From Candidatus Gracilibacteria bacterium CG12_big_fil_rev_8_21_14_0_65_38_15 (GTDB taxonomy: Bacteria; Patescibacteriota; Gracilibacteria; BD1-5; UBA2023), in assembly GCA_002771035.1 (NCBI GenBank), contig PCUR01000002.1, positions 1-32,020 on the forward strand: a stretch of 32,020 nucleotides of DNA, written 5' to 3'. Position numbers and translations under genes: made by a program. Shown here one piece after another: positions 1-7,862 of this stretch. The notes under the pieces were generated by a model. It was not told the origin of the DNA. It saw nothing but the letters and a program-made list of their open reading frames with translations, and searched no databases. Each line of letters begins with the position of its first letter. The stretch's first letter is position 1.

Positions 1-42
1 GAAAACATTATCTTAAAAATTAAGTCATAATGAATTATTCAA

Positions 43-1371
43 TTAACTATTAATTTTCTGAAAAAACTCTATCATTAAACTGATAATTTCTCAAAATATA
101 AAATTTCATAGAAAATAGGTGATCAAAAATCATATGATGATATATCATCAAAAGGCGAAAGTTTTAAGTATTTTAATACTTTTATTTTGAGAAATTCAAA
201 AAGTCTTATTCTTAAGATGATAAAGATTGGTAATTCTATATAGTCTTATAAGTATTTTTTTTGTTTCAACATCTATAGGATTAGATATCTTGTTAAAATA
301 GTCTTTTGGATCTGGACTCAAAATTCATTTCTCACCATAAGCTCACAAACATTCTTGCTCACCAAACATCTTTGCAAGATATTCCTTATCCACAATATCT
401 CAAGCCTTGAGATCTTTGATATCGATAAAGTCCTGTTCAGCAAGCTGAAAAGTTATAGTATAGCTATATGTAAGTATCTTAAATACTCAGTATAATGCTA
501 TATAAAGAGTAAAAATTCTTAAAAGATAAATTTTTATCTCATTTGGATTAAGAATATATTCATATACGACGAAGCCAATCAAAATTATAAGAAGGACTCC
601 TATTAGGACAAAATCTAGAGTTGTATTATTCTCTATTCCACCTTTCTTTTTTAGAACTTCTTTCAGTTTTCCTATCAAAACCCTTATTCCATAAACAATT
701 CCGATAAACACTCAAATAAGAGCGAAAAGTATATAGGAAGTATAATTTTTAAAATATTCCAATAATTGGATATAATAATGAGTTTCTTGTATATAGGTGA
801 ATAAATACAGTCTCGCAAGTCGTATACTTACAAAAAATATCAGAAAGAGTAGAATCCATTTCAGGAGCTTCAGGAAAATTGCATTCTTATAGAAATTGCC
901 ATCACCATGTTTCAAAAAATTTACAAGCCTATCCTTTAAGTCTCCATAAATATTTACATACAGACTTTTAGCATAACTCCAATGAAACAAACATTTTCAG
1001 AAATAAAAATAAAGAAAATATAAAAGGAGATATGCAAGAGTGATGAGTGCAATATTACCGAGAAAAGGGATAATGCCTATATGCGGTATAAAAAGCGCAA
1101 GTACCAACAGATATTTTGCATCTCCGGCGGACCAAACTCAGTAATAATACAGTATAAAAGATACAAGTATCGTAAGAAGCATTGATCAGAGAAATAGTGG
1201 GATATGTATCTGAACGGAGGCGGAAAATAAATATATATAATAGAATGGAACGAGAAAAAGAAGGTATCCGAGTAGTTTATTTGGAATTTTCTTGTATTTT
1301 ATATCGGAGCTTATTATCTTATAATTAAGATAAAAAAATGGTATGAGAAGGAGATACAAATAATATTGCAT
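43..1371 (-). CDS. A24-family prepilin peptidase with long C-terminal extension
   Basis: Membrane aspartyl protease that would cleave prepilin signal peptides; about 442 aa when TGA is read as Gly (roughly 14 in-frame TGA). The start is ATG at 1371 (MQYYLYLLL). Asp23 lies in SSDIKYKKIPN and Asp84 in SAGDAKYL, the two catalytic Asp motifs (D..xxKIPN and GDxK) of type IV prepilin peptidases. Several hydrophobic segments surround them. After the core comes a motif DLKAGDIVDKEYL at about residue 310, resembling the cytosolic C-terminal part of archaeal-like A24 peptidases, then a final pair of hydrophobic segments; the stop is TAA. The bacterial N-terminal methylase zinc domain is absent, so it may cleave without N-methylating (inference). 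The likely substrate in this window is the pilin-like protein at 17852. Family assignment is firm; the role of the C-terminal extension is not known. Confidence 0.85.
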
Positions 1372-1392
1372 AATTTTTATTTAGAGTATACT
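1366..1392 (+). promoter_or_regulatory. Putative promoter of the HEXXH-type gene
   Basis: TTGCAT at 1366-1371, 15-bp spacer, TATACT at 1387-1392. It lies 40 bases before the ATG at 1432 and overlaps the start region of the divergent peptidase gene. Confidence 0.4.
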
Positions 1393-1400
1393 TTTCCTGT

Positions 1401-1428
1401 AGTATATTTTTATTGCAGTAAATATCAA
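1401..1428 (-). promoter_or_regulatory. Putative promoter of the prepilin peptidase gene
   Basis: On the minus strand TTGATA (1428-1423), 16-bp spacer, TATACT (1406-1401), about 30 bases before the ATG at 1371. It faces the promoter at 1366-1392, so the two would interfere with each other. Confidence 0.45.
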
Positions 1429-1431
1429 TAT

Positions 1432-2553
1432 ATGGAATCAAAATATTATGTTCTCGGAAAGAAAGATAATCAAATGGTATCATCTTATTTTGATAAATAT
1501 TATCTACTTCTTGTTTCTTATCTAGAAGCTCTTCTAGAGAAATGAGTTTTAACACGAGAAATATCGGATCTCTTAAAAAGAGAGAACAAGGATTTTATAC
1601 TTTCTCCTGACCAATCATCCATTATTAATCTCCTTTACAAAGAGATTATAGAAGAAAAACCGCAATATCTTTGAGAATACAAGACTTATGAACAACAACT
1701 TAAAAAAGAAATAGATCTATTCCTGAATGGAAAGTGGGATGAACTTGTTATGAATACGGGAAAATATATCCATGGTACCAATATAAAACTTACAATTGTG
1801 GATAATAATCCCTATAATCAAAGAGATGCTCATCCTGAGCATCAAGCAACGGGCGGAGTTATGTGATATTGAAAAAAGAAAGAAGAGGATTGGATTTCAA
1901 TCTATGGAAAATCTTTTGAATTATTGAAAACTATAGATGAGTGAATGTACGCTGAACTGAATCAGATTATAAAAAAAATCATTCCACTCTGAACGGCTCT
2001 GTGACTACATAATTCTGCTTCATATAAAGAGTGTGTTGGGCATCTCTATATGGGATATACTATCGATGCGGATTTACCCGAAATAAATAACCTAGAGGCG
2101 ATAATACATGAATCATCTCATAATAAACTAAATCTCATCCTGCAATTTGATCCGATTGTACTCAATGATAAAACAGAAAAATATTATTCTGCTATCAGAC
2201 CCGATGCTCGACATATCCATGGAATTTTTCTCGGTTACCACGCGTTTGCTCCTACGATGTATATTATTATGAAGGCATATCTGAACGGCTCTCTCTGAGA
2301 AAATAACCAATGGTTCGAAAAAATAGTGCTTTACTATATAAAGACAAAATTTCTTCAAAAGATGATTAAAAAATATGCTGTTTTAACAGATTTATGAAAG
2401 GAGATTTCCGAAGAAATCGACTCTGTGATAGAAGAAATGGATATTCTTATAAGAAAGCTGAATCCAAGTCCGGAAATACTCAAAAGAGCAAAAGAAAGAC
2501 AGCAAGAACACTTCAATGAAGTGAATACTAAATATCCATATCTGGAATATTAA
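1432..2553 (+). CDS. HEXXH-motif putative peptide-modification protein (aKG-HExxH/mod_HExxH-like)
   Basis: 373 aa with TGA=Gly; ATG at 1432, TAA at 2551. The C-terminal half carries AIIHESSHNKLN (His226, Glu227, His230), then YYSAIRPDARHIHGIFLGYHAF (Arg256, Asp258, Arg260, His263). This order, HExxH plus an R-x-D-x-R-x-x-x-G block about 25 residues later, is as I recall it from the HEXXH peptide-modification family, some members of which are iron/2-oxoglutarate peptide beta-hydroxylases acting on ribosomal peptides. The N-terminal 190 residues are helical and unrecognised. No secretion signal is seen, so it is probably cytosolic. It has its own promoter and is followed by a tiny ORF that could be a substrate (speculative). 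Alternative: a zinc metalloprotease using HExxH, but the conserved R/D/R/G block argues against that. Family call moderately sure; reaction unproven. Confidence 0.6.
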
Positions 2554-2558
2554 AAAAT

Positions 2559-2723
2559 GTGACAAATAAAGTATTTTCCATATACTCTTGAACTATACCA
2601 GAGCAAGGATTGATTTTCTGATTTCTTGAATTCTTCAGTATCTGCGGAACGGGAGCCGTCCGCCTAGGTGGACTGGGATTCGGACATGACCTCGATACCT
2701 ACAAATTTAAAAAATCAGAATAA
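2559..2723 (+). CDS. Possible 54-codon small hydrophobic glycine-rich protein
   Basis: GTG at 2559, TAA at 2721, TGA=Gly. It begins six bases after the stop of the HEXXH-type gene. The product has a hydrophobic stretch followed by GTGAVRLGGLGFGHDLDTY and a basic end. The glycine-rich hydrophobic pattern weakly recalls a TM2-type domain; alternatively it could be a peptide substrate of the upstream enzyme. The DNA here is locally more GC-rich than its neighbours and holds a near-perfect 16-bp palindrome at 2658-2673. An overlapping frame (ATG 2557) is open for only 37 codons. Existence of the gene is uncertain. Confidence 0.3.
2658..2673. repeat. Near-perfect 16-bp palindrome in a GC-rich patch
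   Basis: GTCCGCCTAGGTGGAC is self-complementary except for one G/T position. It sits inside the small ORF and could form a weak hairpin. No T-run follows, so it is not a typical terminator. Confidence 0.35.
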
Positions 2724-2755
2724 GATACTTAAAAAAAATTAAAAATTTTCAAATT

Positions 2756-3379
2756 ATGGATACTCTTCTTTCTCTTCTCGAAACGGTTCGTTCTTTTTTT
2801 ATGGGAATATTTTCCGTTATATCCGCCAATATGAGCATAGATCTCGGGATCAAACTCGTACTCGGATATTTTTTCATTATCTGGGCGGCGTTCATTATCT
2901 GGGTTATTAAGGATATCACAAATCGTACGACAAATATCCTCGTTCAGACGATTTCCATTTTCATTATTCTTTTTTTTACACCTATTTTCGGACTTCCGAT
3001 CTATCTCCTTATTCGTCCATGATCGACTCTTTTCGAACAATATTACGAAGATGAGGAAGTAGAGGAATTAGAAGATGATGATGTGGAGGAATTTTATCAT
3101 TGTCCCGGGTGTAGTCATAAAGTATCTCGAGATTTCAAATTCTGCCCAAAATGCATGCTGGAACTCACTATTTCCTGTCCGTCTTGTAAAAAACGGATTC
3201 ATTCCGACTGGGCTCTCTGTCCATATTGCGGAGAAAAGGAAATTGTTCCAAAAAAAGAACCATTAAAAGAAAAAAAGGGAGGGAAAATACCAGTTAAAAA
3301 GATTGGGAAGAAAGATGATGATGCTAAACAGAAAGATATTCACCAGAAAAAGGAGAGCTTAAAAGAAAAAGAATCCTAA
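2756..3379 (+). CDS. Membrane protein with cytoplasmic double zinc ribbon
   Basis: 207 aa, ATG at 2756, TAA at 3377, one TGA=Gly at 3020. Two hydrophobic segments (about residues 30-55 and 62-87, the second ending at LLIRP) are followed by an acidic linker rich in E and D, then a double zinc ribbon: CPGC and CPKC spaced as one knuckle pair, then CPSCKK and CPYCGE. The tail is very rich in Lys/Glu. The layout (PLDc_N-like membrane hairpin followed by zinc ribbons) suggests an anchored protein- or nucleic-acid-binding protein. Function is unknown. It ends at a strong terminator. Confidence 0.7.
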
Positions 3380-3409
3380 AAAAATACCCCGAAATTTCGG
3401 GGTATTTTT
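3380..3409. terminator. Perfect-stem intrinsic terminator
   Basis: AAAAATACCCCGAAA is followed directly by its exact reverse complement, with a CCCC/GGGG core and flanking A/T runs, immediately after the stop of the zinc-ribbon gene. The symmetric A- and T-runs would let it work in both directions. Confidence 0.9.
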
Positions 3410-3424
3410 ATAAGAAGCCAAATT

Positions 3425-3547
3425 CGGAATCTCCTGAAAAATGATGAAGTTCGTATGAAAATCGAGTACCGAAGCGAGCCATACGACTTGTACGGAGAGC
3501 GAGGAACGGAAGATTTGAATGCGAAATTCGCATTTTGCAGAGATTCC
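3425..3547. repeat. Palindromic repeat element, copy A (intergenic)
   Basis: Bounded by an 8-bp inverted repeat GGAATCTC (3426-3433) / GAGATTCC (3540-3547). Inside are two hairpins: CCATAC/GTACGG around 3479-3495 and AATGCGAA/TTCGCATT at 3518-3534. Read in one frame it encodes EVRMKIEYRSEPYDLYGE, resembling the peptide EIRMQSEHQSETYG encoded inside dusB at about 4964. The neighbouring minus-strand gene ends inside its right edge (3547). Confidence 0.6.
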
Positions 3548-4068
3548 TAAAATGTTGTAGTTATGTTTTTCAAAAGTACTCTCCTATCTTCTGGGAATTT
3601 GATATTTTCGGTATAGGCAACCACTTTTTGGAAAATACAATACGGATTATCTGAATTCCAAAAAAATCCGTTTCCTTCGAATTTCATAGGATTAAATTCC
3701 TGAAGCATTCCGGAAAATACATTCTGTTCTGGCATTATAGGAGTGATTCCTGCTTTCATGTATTGGATAACATCTACCCCTTCATATTCATTATCAAAAA
3801 CAAAAAAATCAAAACCTACAAGATCGTTTTGGGAAACCTTTTCAACAGTGATAATATTCGCGATATCTGTGTTTTCTCCACCTATAACAACTGCTCCGAG
3901 TCCGATAGCAGCGATTCATTCCGAAACGAATTGTCGTTTCTTTGGATCTTTAATAGCGATGATTCCGAGAGAATTTATCGCTTTTGGAAAGGAATATATA
4001 GACTGAAGATTTTTTTTTGCCATTTGTTTGATTTCTCGAATAGAAGTTTTTGAAGTATTCATTTCCAT
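3547..4068 (-). CDS. Conserved-looking hypothetical protein
   Basis: 173 aa, ATG at 4068 (MEMNTSK; alternative ATG at 4062), stop TAA at 3547-3549, one TGA=Gly. N-terminal half looks helical, then GLGAVVIGGENTDIANI and VDVIQYMKAGITPIMP, then an aromatic-rich C-terminus with EGNGFFW and FPEDRRVLLKN. The 'YMKAGITPI' stretch recalls the nucleotide-sugar-binding part of GT-B glycosyltransferases, but the protein is far too short for a full one. I do not recognise a family. It is transcribed towards repeat copy A, which may have supplied its 3' end. Confidence 0.65.
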
Positions 4069-4265
4069 GATAGAGATATTTATTTGATAAGAAGGGTTGA
4101 GTTTTCCCCCGATATCTATATACTACCACACCTATGGAGAAATCTCCAAATATTTGCATTTATTTTTGCTTGACGGTACAACTCTTTAGTCTTTAGTTTA
4201 CTGGACTTCAGATATGAAAAATCTGTTCTTTGCTCTTAGTTATCCTTATTTATACCTCTCTTATT
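4069..4265. other. Divergent intergenic region upstream of dusB
   Basis: Separates two divergently transcribed genes. It holds a possible -35 TTGACG at 4170-4175 for dusB, but no clear -10 at usual spacing. No RNA gene or repeat seen. Confidence 0.3.
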
Positions 4266-5426
4266 ATGTCCAAAGATTTCTGGAAAAATCTCGCTTCGAA
4301 TGGTCCTATCTGTACACTTGCGCCAATGGATGGGTACACTGACAGTCCTTATCGTCAGATTGTAAAAAGCATAGCGCCGAATACGGTGTGTTTTTCCGAA
4401 TTCTACAGTGCCGATGGACTTGTTCATAGTAAACAACTTCAACAAACCGCTCTCACTTATGATGCGAGCGAGAAACCACTTATCATTCAGATTTTCGGGA
4501 AAGATCCCGAGATGTTTCGTAAAGCGGCTATTCTTATCGAACAAGCCTGAGCTGCCGGAGTGGATGTAAATATGGGATGTCCTGCGAAAAAAGTCGTGAA
4601 AAGCGGGCATGGTTCCAGTCTTATGATTAATACAGATACAGCTTTTCGCATTATCGAAGAAATGAGTAAAGCTGTAAAAATACCCATTTCCGTCAAGACC
4701 CGCCTCGGATGGAACAATTGGGAAGAACATCTTATTCCTTTTGCCCAAGGTCTCCAGAATGCCGGAGCGAATCTCATCAGTGTCCATGGTCGAACCTATC
4801 AGCAGGCTTTCGATGGAAAAGCCGATTGGACTGGTATTTATGAACTCAAAAAAAACCTTTCTATTCCTGTAATTGGGAATGGTGATGTGCTCGATTATGA
4901 TGATGGGCTCAAGAAAATTCAAAATCCATTTAATCAGATGAAAAAGATTTCTGGAGGAATAGATGAAATTCGTATGCAGTCCGAGCACCAAAGTGAGACG
5001 TACTGAAATAGTACGGTGAACGAAAAGCGGAGGAATAAATATGAATTTCGCGATTCATCCGGAAATCTTGATGGATTCATGATTGGAAGAAGCAGTTTTG
5101 GTAATCCTTGGGCCTTCCTTCCGGGAAGTTATATCCCTACTCTTTCGGAAATCCTTATTATTATGCACGAGCATGGACGTCTCCTAGTCGAAGCGAAGGG
5201 ACGGAAAGGAATTCTCGAGAGTCGAAAACATCTTGTTCAATATCTTCATGGATTTCCCGGAGTCAAAGAATATAGAAAATCGCTCGTATCCGTCGAGAAG
5301 CTAGAAGATATAGACAATGTGCTCTTACGTATTAAAAGCGAGCATGCCGGGCTTTTAAATACGAAACTAGAACGTGGTAAGGAAGCGATGGTAGAATCTT
5401 GGAGTGGGGAAGATTGCAGTTTATAA
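4266..5426 (+). CDS. dusB: tRNA-dihydrouridine synthase with in-frame insertion
   Basis: FMN enzyme that reduces uridine to dihydrouridine in tRNA D-loops. 386 aa, ATG at 4266 (MSKDFWKNL), TAA at 5424. Seen: LAPMDGYTDSPYRQIV (FMN site), GVDVNMGCPAKKV with the catalytic Cys, SVKTRLGW, SVHGRTYQQAF, VIGNGD, and GFMIGRSSFGNPW. TGA at 4548 encodes the first Gly of the GxxGVDVNMGCP motif. Between VIGNGDVLDYDDG and the DGFMIGR motif lie about 50 extra residues, including EIRMQSEHQSETYG, which derive from a repeat element (see 4962-5060). Usual Dus proteins are around 320-340 aa, so the insertion explains the excess length. Assignment to DusB rather than another Dus is by overall resemblance. A strong terminator follows. 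Confidence 0.9.
4962..5060. repeat. Palindromic repeat element, copy B (in frame inside dusB)
   Basis: Shares with copy A the 5' block GAAATTCGTATG, the spaced CGAG/AAG-GAG blocks, a central hairpin (CGTACT/AGTACG at about 4999-5015, perfect 6-bp arms) and a terminal hairpin (ATGAAT/ATTCAT at 5041-5058). It contributes residues to DusB between two conserved motifs without breaking the frame. The in-frame TGA at 5004 is read as Gly. Confidence 0.55.
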
Positions 5427-5437
5427 AAATGACCGTT

Positions 5438-5470
5438 AAAAAAACCGTTCAGATCTGAACGGTTTTTTTT
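5438..5470. terminator. Bidirectional intrinsic terminator
   Basis: A-run, then ACCGTTCAGA and its exact complement TCTGAACGGT, then a T-run. It lies between the convergent stops of dusB (5426) and the CHAP gene (5472) and can serve both. Confidence 0.9.
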
Positions 5471-5471
5471 A

Positions 5472-6518
5472 TTAATTAGTATAAATATATCCTTGAATGG
5501 AACTATCATTTTTTGATACTCTTCGAATAGTAATTTCGTTCAATCTTCTATAATTCATATCTTTTACCACTATATCAGATCCCTCTACATCTACAACAAT
5601 TCCTACATGTCCATAATAAGGATTATATCCGGATCATTGGAATGTTATTATAGCACCCGGTGTTGGAGTTTTTCCTGTTGGAACTCATGCAGCGGCAGCA
5701 TTTCTAAGCCAAGCATTAGCATTTCCACGCCAAGTGACATTTTTATGATTGGCTACAAAATACGTACAATTTCCCCATACAAATCTATTTCCTTTTCCTG
5801 TATAGTTAGTTGTGTAGGTTTTGCTTTCTATAATCTTTGATGTTGTATTTCGAACAACAGCCTTCTTAGTAATAATAGGTTTTGGTGGTGCTATCTTAAT
5901 AGCTCCAGGAATAAGGATTTCTTGTCCGATGAGAAGATCTTGTTTCGATGCCAGTTTATTTTGATTAATGATTTTATCAGTGGTAACTTTGTATTTTTTA
6001 GCGAGGCTTTCGATAGTATCTCCTTTGGCAACGATATAGACAAGCCCTGTTACGGGTGGGATTTTTATAACAACGTTCGGATGAAGAACACTATTTATAC
6101 TGAGATTATTTGCCCAGATAACAGAATTCATACTTACGTTGAATTTAGAAGCGATACTTCCGAGGGAATCGCCTTCTTGGATTGTATAAGAAAGAAGTTT
6201 ACTTGTTCCGCTTACATCACGAGTATCATCCAATGTACTATTGGACTTTATAAACCCTGATTCTTTTGAAAATATAGAACTATCCTCATTATCACCTTCG
6301 TAAGCAGAGATAATGGATGTTTCATCATAATTACCTACTGCAATCTGTTCATTGAGCCCAAAAGCTCAAAAAGAAGGATATACAGGGAGAATAAGTACAA
6401 TAAAAAATGAAAAAAATTTGAATTTTTTAAAAAGGGAGAAAATCTGTTTTTTATTGAAAGACGTGCTATTTCGAGCATGTCTTTTGAGACGGGCCTGAAT
6501 ATTGATTTTAAGTTTCAT
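5472..6518 (-). CDS. LysM-LysM-CHAP cell-wall hydrolase
   Basis: 348 aa, ATG at 6518 (MKLKINIQARLK), stop TAA at 5472-5474. Order: basic N-terminus, one hydrophobic segment/signal (about 37-55), a linker, LysM 1 (about 110-155, YTIQEGDSLGSIASKF), LysM 2 (about 160-205, YIVAKGDTIESLAKKY), then CHAP (about 240-348). The CHAP nucleophile is Cys251 in WGNCTYFVA and the His is His304 in YYGHVGIV. It would bind peptidoglycan through LysM and cut peptide or amide bonds, as exported or membrane-anchored enzyme in envelope remodelling or host attachment (inference). TGA=Gly occurs before VPTGK and at GSGYNP. It lies downstream of rplU with about 75 bases between. Confidence 0.9.
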
Positions 6519-6593
6519 TCAAGTGTTTTAGGAATAAAAACCCTCCTTTTATATTAAGATATTCATATCTTTTTACAAAGGGAGAAATCCTCC
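6519..6593 (-). other. Hairpin-rich spacer between rplU and the CHAP gene
   Basis: In minus-strand RNA, GGAG...CTCC just after the rplU stop and AAGATAT/ATATCTT around 6560-6575 can pair. An AAAGGAGGG block lies at about 6540-6549, roughly 25 bases before the CHAP ATG, too far for a normal ribosome site. It could be an attenuator or weak terminator. Confidence 0.3.
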
Positions 6594-6905
6594 TTATACA
6601 ATAGCTGTAACTTCAAGCTTTGTTTGTTCTGGTCGAAAACCGAAAGTTCGTGCGTAACGTTTCTTGGATTTCATTTTAAAAACACGAATCTTTTCTCCTC
6701 GAAAGTCCTCAATAACCTTGAGAGATACTTTTGCACCATCAACTACGGGAGTTCCTACTTTTACAGTAGAACCATCTTCACTAGAAACAAGAAGTGGTTG
6801 TACTTCCATTATGGACCCTACTTCGGTATTCTGATTATCTACCTCGATAATATCTCCTACTTTTACAGTAAATTGGTTTCCACCGATTTCTACGATCGCG
6901 AACAT
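6594..6905 (-). CDS. rplU: 50S ribosomal protein L21
   Basis: 103 aa, normal length for bL21, which binds 23S rRNA. Starts MFAIVEIGGNQFTVKVGDII (ATG 6905) and contains the family's FKMKSKKRYARTFGFRPEQT basic loop near the C-terminus. No in-frame TGA, unlike many neighbours. The usual partner rpmA (L27) does not follow; a cell-wall hydrolase does. It has its own promoter at 6945-6971 and tRNA-Gln upstream. Confidence 0.95.
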   Translation of the reverse strand: MFAIVEIGGNQFTVKVGDIIEVDNQNTEVGSIMEVQPLLVSSEDGSTVKVGTPVVDGAKVSLKVIEDFRGEKIRVFKMKSKKRYARTFGFRPEQTKLEVTAIV

Positions 6906-6944
6906 GAAATGAAAAATGAAAAAATAATTATTTTAATACGTGTA

Positions 6945-6971
6945 ACTATATGAATTTTCAGGAAAAATCAA
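6945..6971 (-). promoter_or_regulatory. Putative rplU promoter
   Basis: Minus strand TTGATT (6971-6966), 15-bp spacer, TATAGT (6950-6945), about 40 bases before the rplU ATG and just after the tRNA-Gln 3' end. Confidence 0.5.
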
Positions 6972-7000
6972 TTTTATTTACCTATTTATAGATGCATTTA

Positions 7001-7075
7001 TGGTTGGGGATGAGGGATTCGAACCCCCGAATGGCGGAGTCAAAGTCCGCTGCCTTACCACTTGGCGAATCCCCA
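7001..7075 (-). tRNA. tRNA-Gln (anticodon UUG)
   Basis: 75 nt including an encoded CCA (7003-7001). Acceptor TGGGGAT pairs with ATCCCCA; D-arm GCCAAGTGGTAAGGC; anticodon stem GCGGA/TCCGC with loop CTTTGAC (anticodon TTG); T-loop TTCGAAT. The U1-A72 type acceptor end is typical of bacterial tRNA-Gln. Confidence 0.95.
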
Positions 7076-7142
7076 GAGTATTCGAGTCCCAAAGGGAATA
7101 ACCTGGTAAATCTCTACAGCGCTTTATATTTTTAGCCCGTGT

Positions 7143-7169
7143 ATTATATGTTTTATTTGAAAATGTCAA
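7143..7169 (-). promoter_or_regulatory. Strong promoter upstream of tRNA-Gln
   Basis: Minus strand TTGACA (7169-7164), 15-bp spacer, TATAAT (7148-7143): both hexamers match consensus. It would start transcription about 60 bases before the tRNA. Confidence 0.6.
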
Positions 7170-7254
7170 AAAAATGTATAATTACGTTTATTTTTTGCTT
7201 TGTTTATAAAACAATGTTATCATATAACATATATATCTTTTTATATTTCAAACA

Positions 7255-7851
7255 ATGGATGAACAAAAAATAATCAATAATGTTCTTCGTTACATTCTCA
7301 ATCTTTTGGAACCTATTAATCATTATCCATATCATAATATTAATCATACACTTGATGTGTATACCAGAGTAGGATATTTAACGGATAAAGAATGAATACA
7401 CGGGGAAGATAAAACTGATTTGCTTATTGCAGCTCTTTTTCATGATACTGGTTTCACTGTTCAATATACAAACAATGAACGAATTGGTATGCAGATAGCA
7501 CGCAAATATCTTGAAAATATCCAGTACGAGGAGTCTCGAATACAAAAAATAGAACGTCTCATTTTTGCAACGGTTCTTTTTTCCGAAGCACATGATATTC
7601 TTGAAGGAATTATTCAAGATTCCGATCTCGATAACCTCTGACGAAAAGATTGTTTTGTGAAAACCCTTCTTGTGAGAAAAGAGCTCAATACCATTGCTCA
7701 TATGAAAACTCCGAAAAGAAAATGGATGGAATTCAGTTATAATCTTATATGAACATATCAATATAGGACATCAACGGCAAGATGAGAACGAAATGAAATC
7801 AAAACTATTAATACTCAAAGATTAGAGAAAAAAATATTAATTGATAATTAA
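7255..7851 (+). CDS. HD-domain phosphohydrolase
   Basis: 198 aa, ATG at 7255, TAA at 7849, several TGA=Gly. Seen: YHNINHTLDVYTRV (first His), LLIAALFHDTGF (the HD pair), SEAHDI and IIQDSDLDNLG (last Asp region). This is the layout of small metal-dependent HD phosphohydrolases acting on nucleotides or phosphomonoesters. Substrate is not evident. It ends 11 bp from the end of the convergent membrane-protein gene. Confidence 0.85.
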
Positions 7852-7862
7852 ATAGAAAATAT

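Noticed and set aside
3425-3547. CRISPR repeat unit
   Set aside because: Only two diverged copies 1.5 kb apart, no regular spacers and no cas genes.
4236-4991. A 251-codon minus-strand frame opposite dusB
   Set aside because: Shadow of dusB; plus-strand FMN and Cys motifs fix the true frame.
5004-5016. TGA in dusB as a real frameshift or stop making a pseudogene
   Set aside because: Frame resumes with the conserved MIGRSSFGNPW motif and TGA is Gly here; dusB is intact.
7076-7140. A second tRNA upstream of tRNA-Gln
   Set aside because: The leader contains short complementary bits but no cloverleaf or T-loop.
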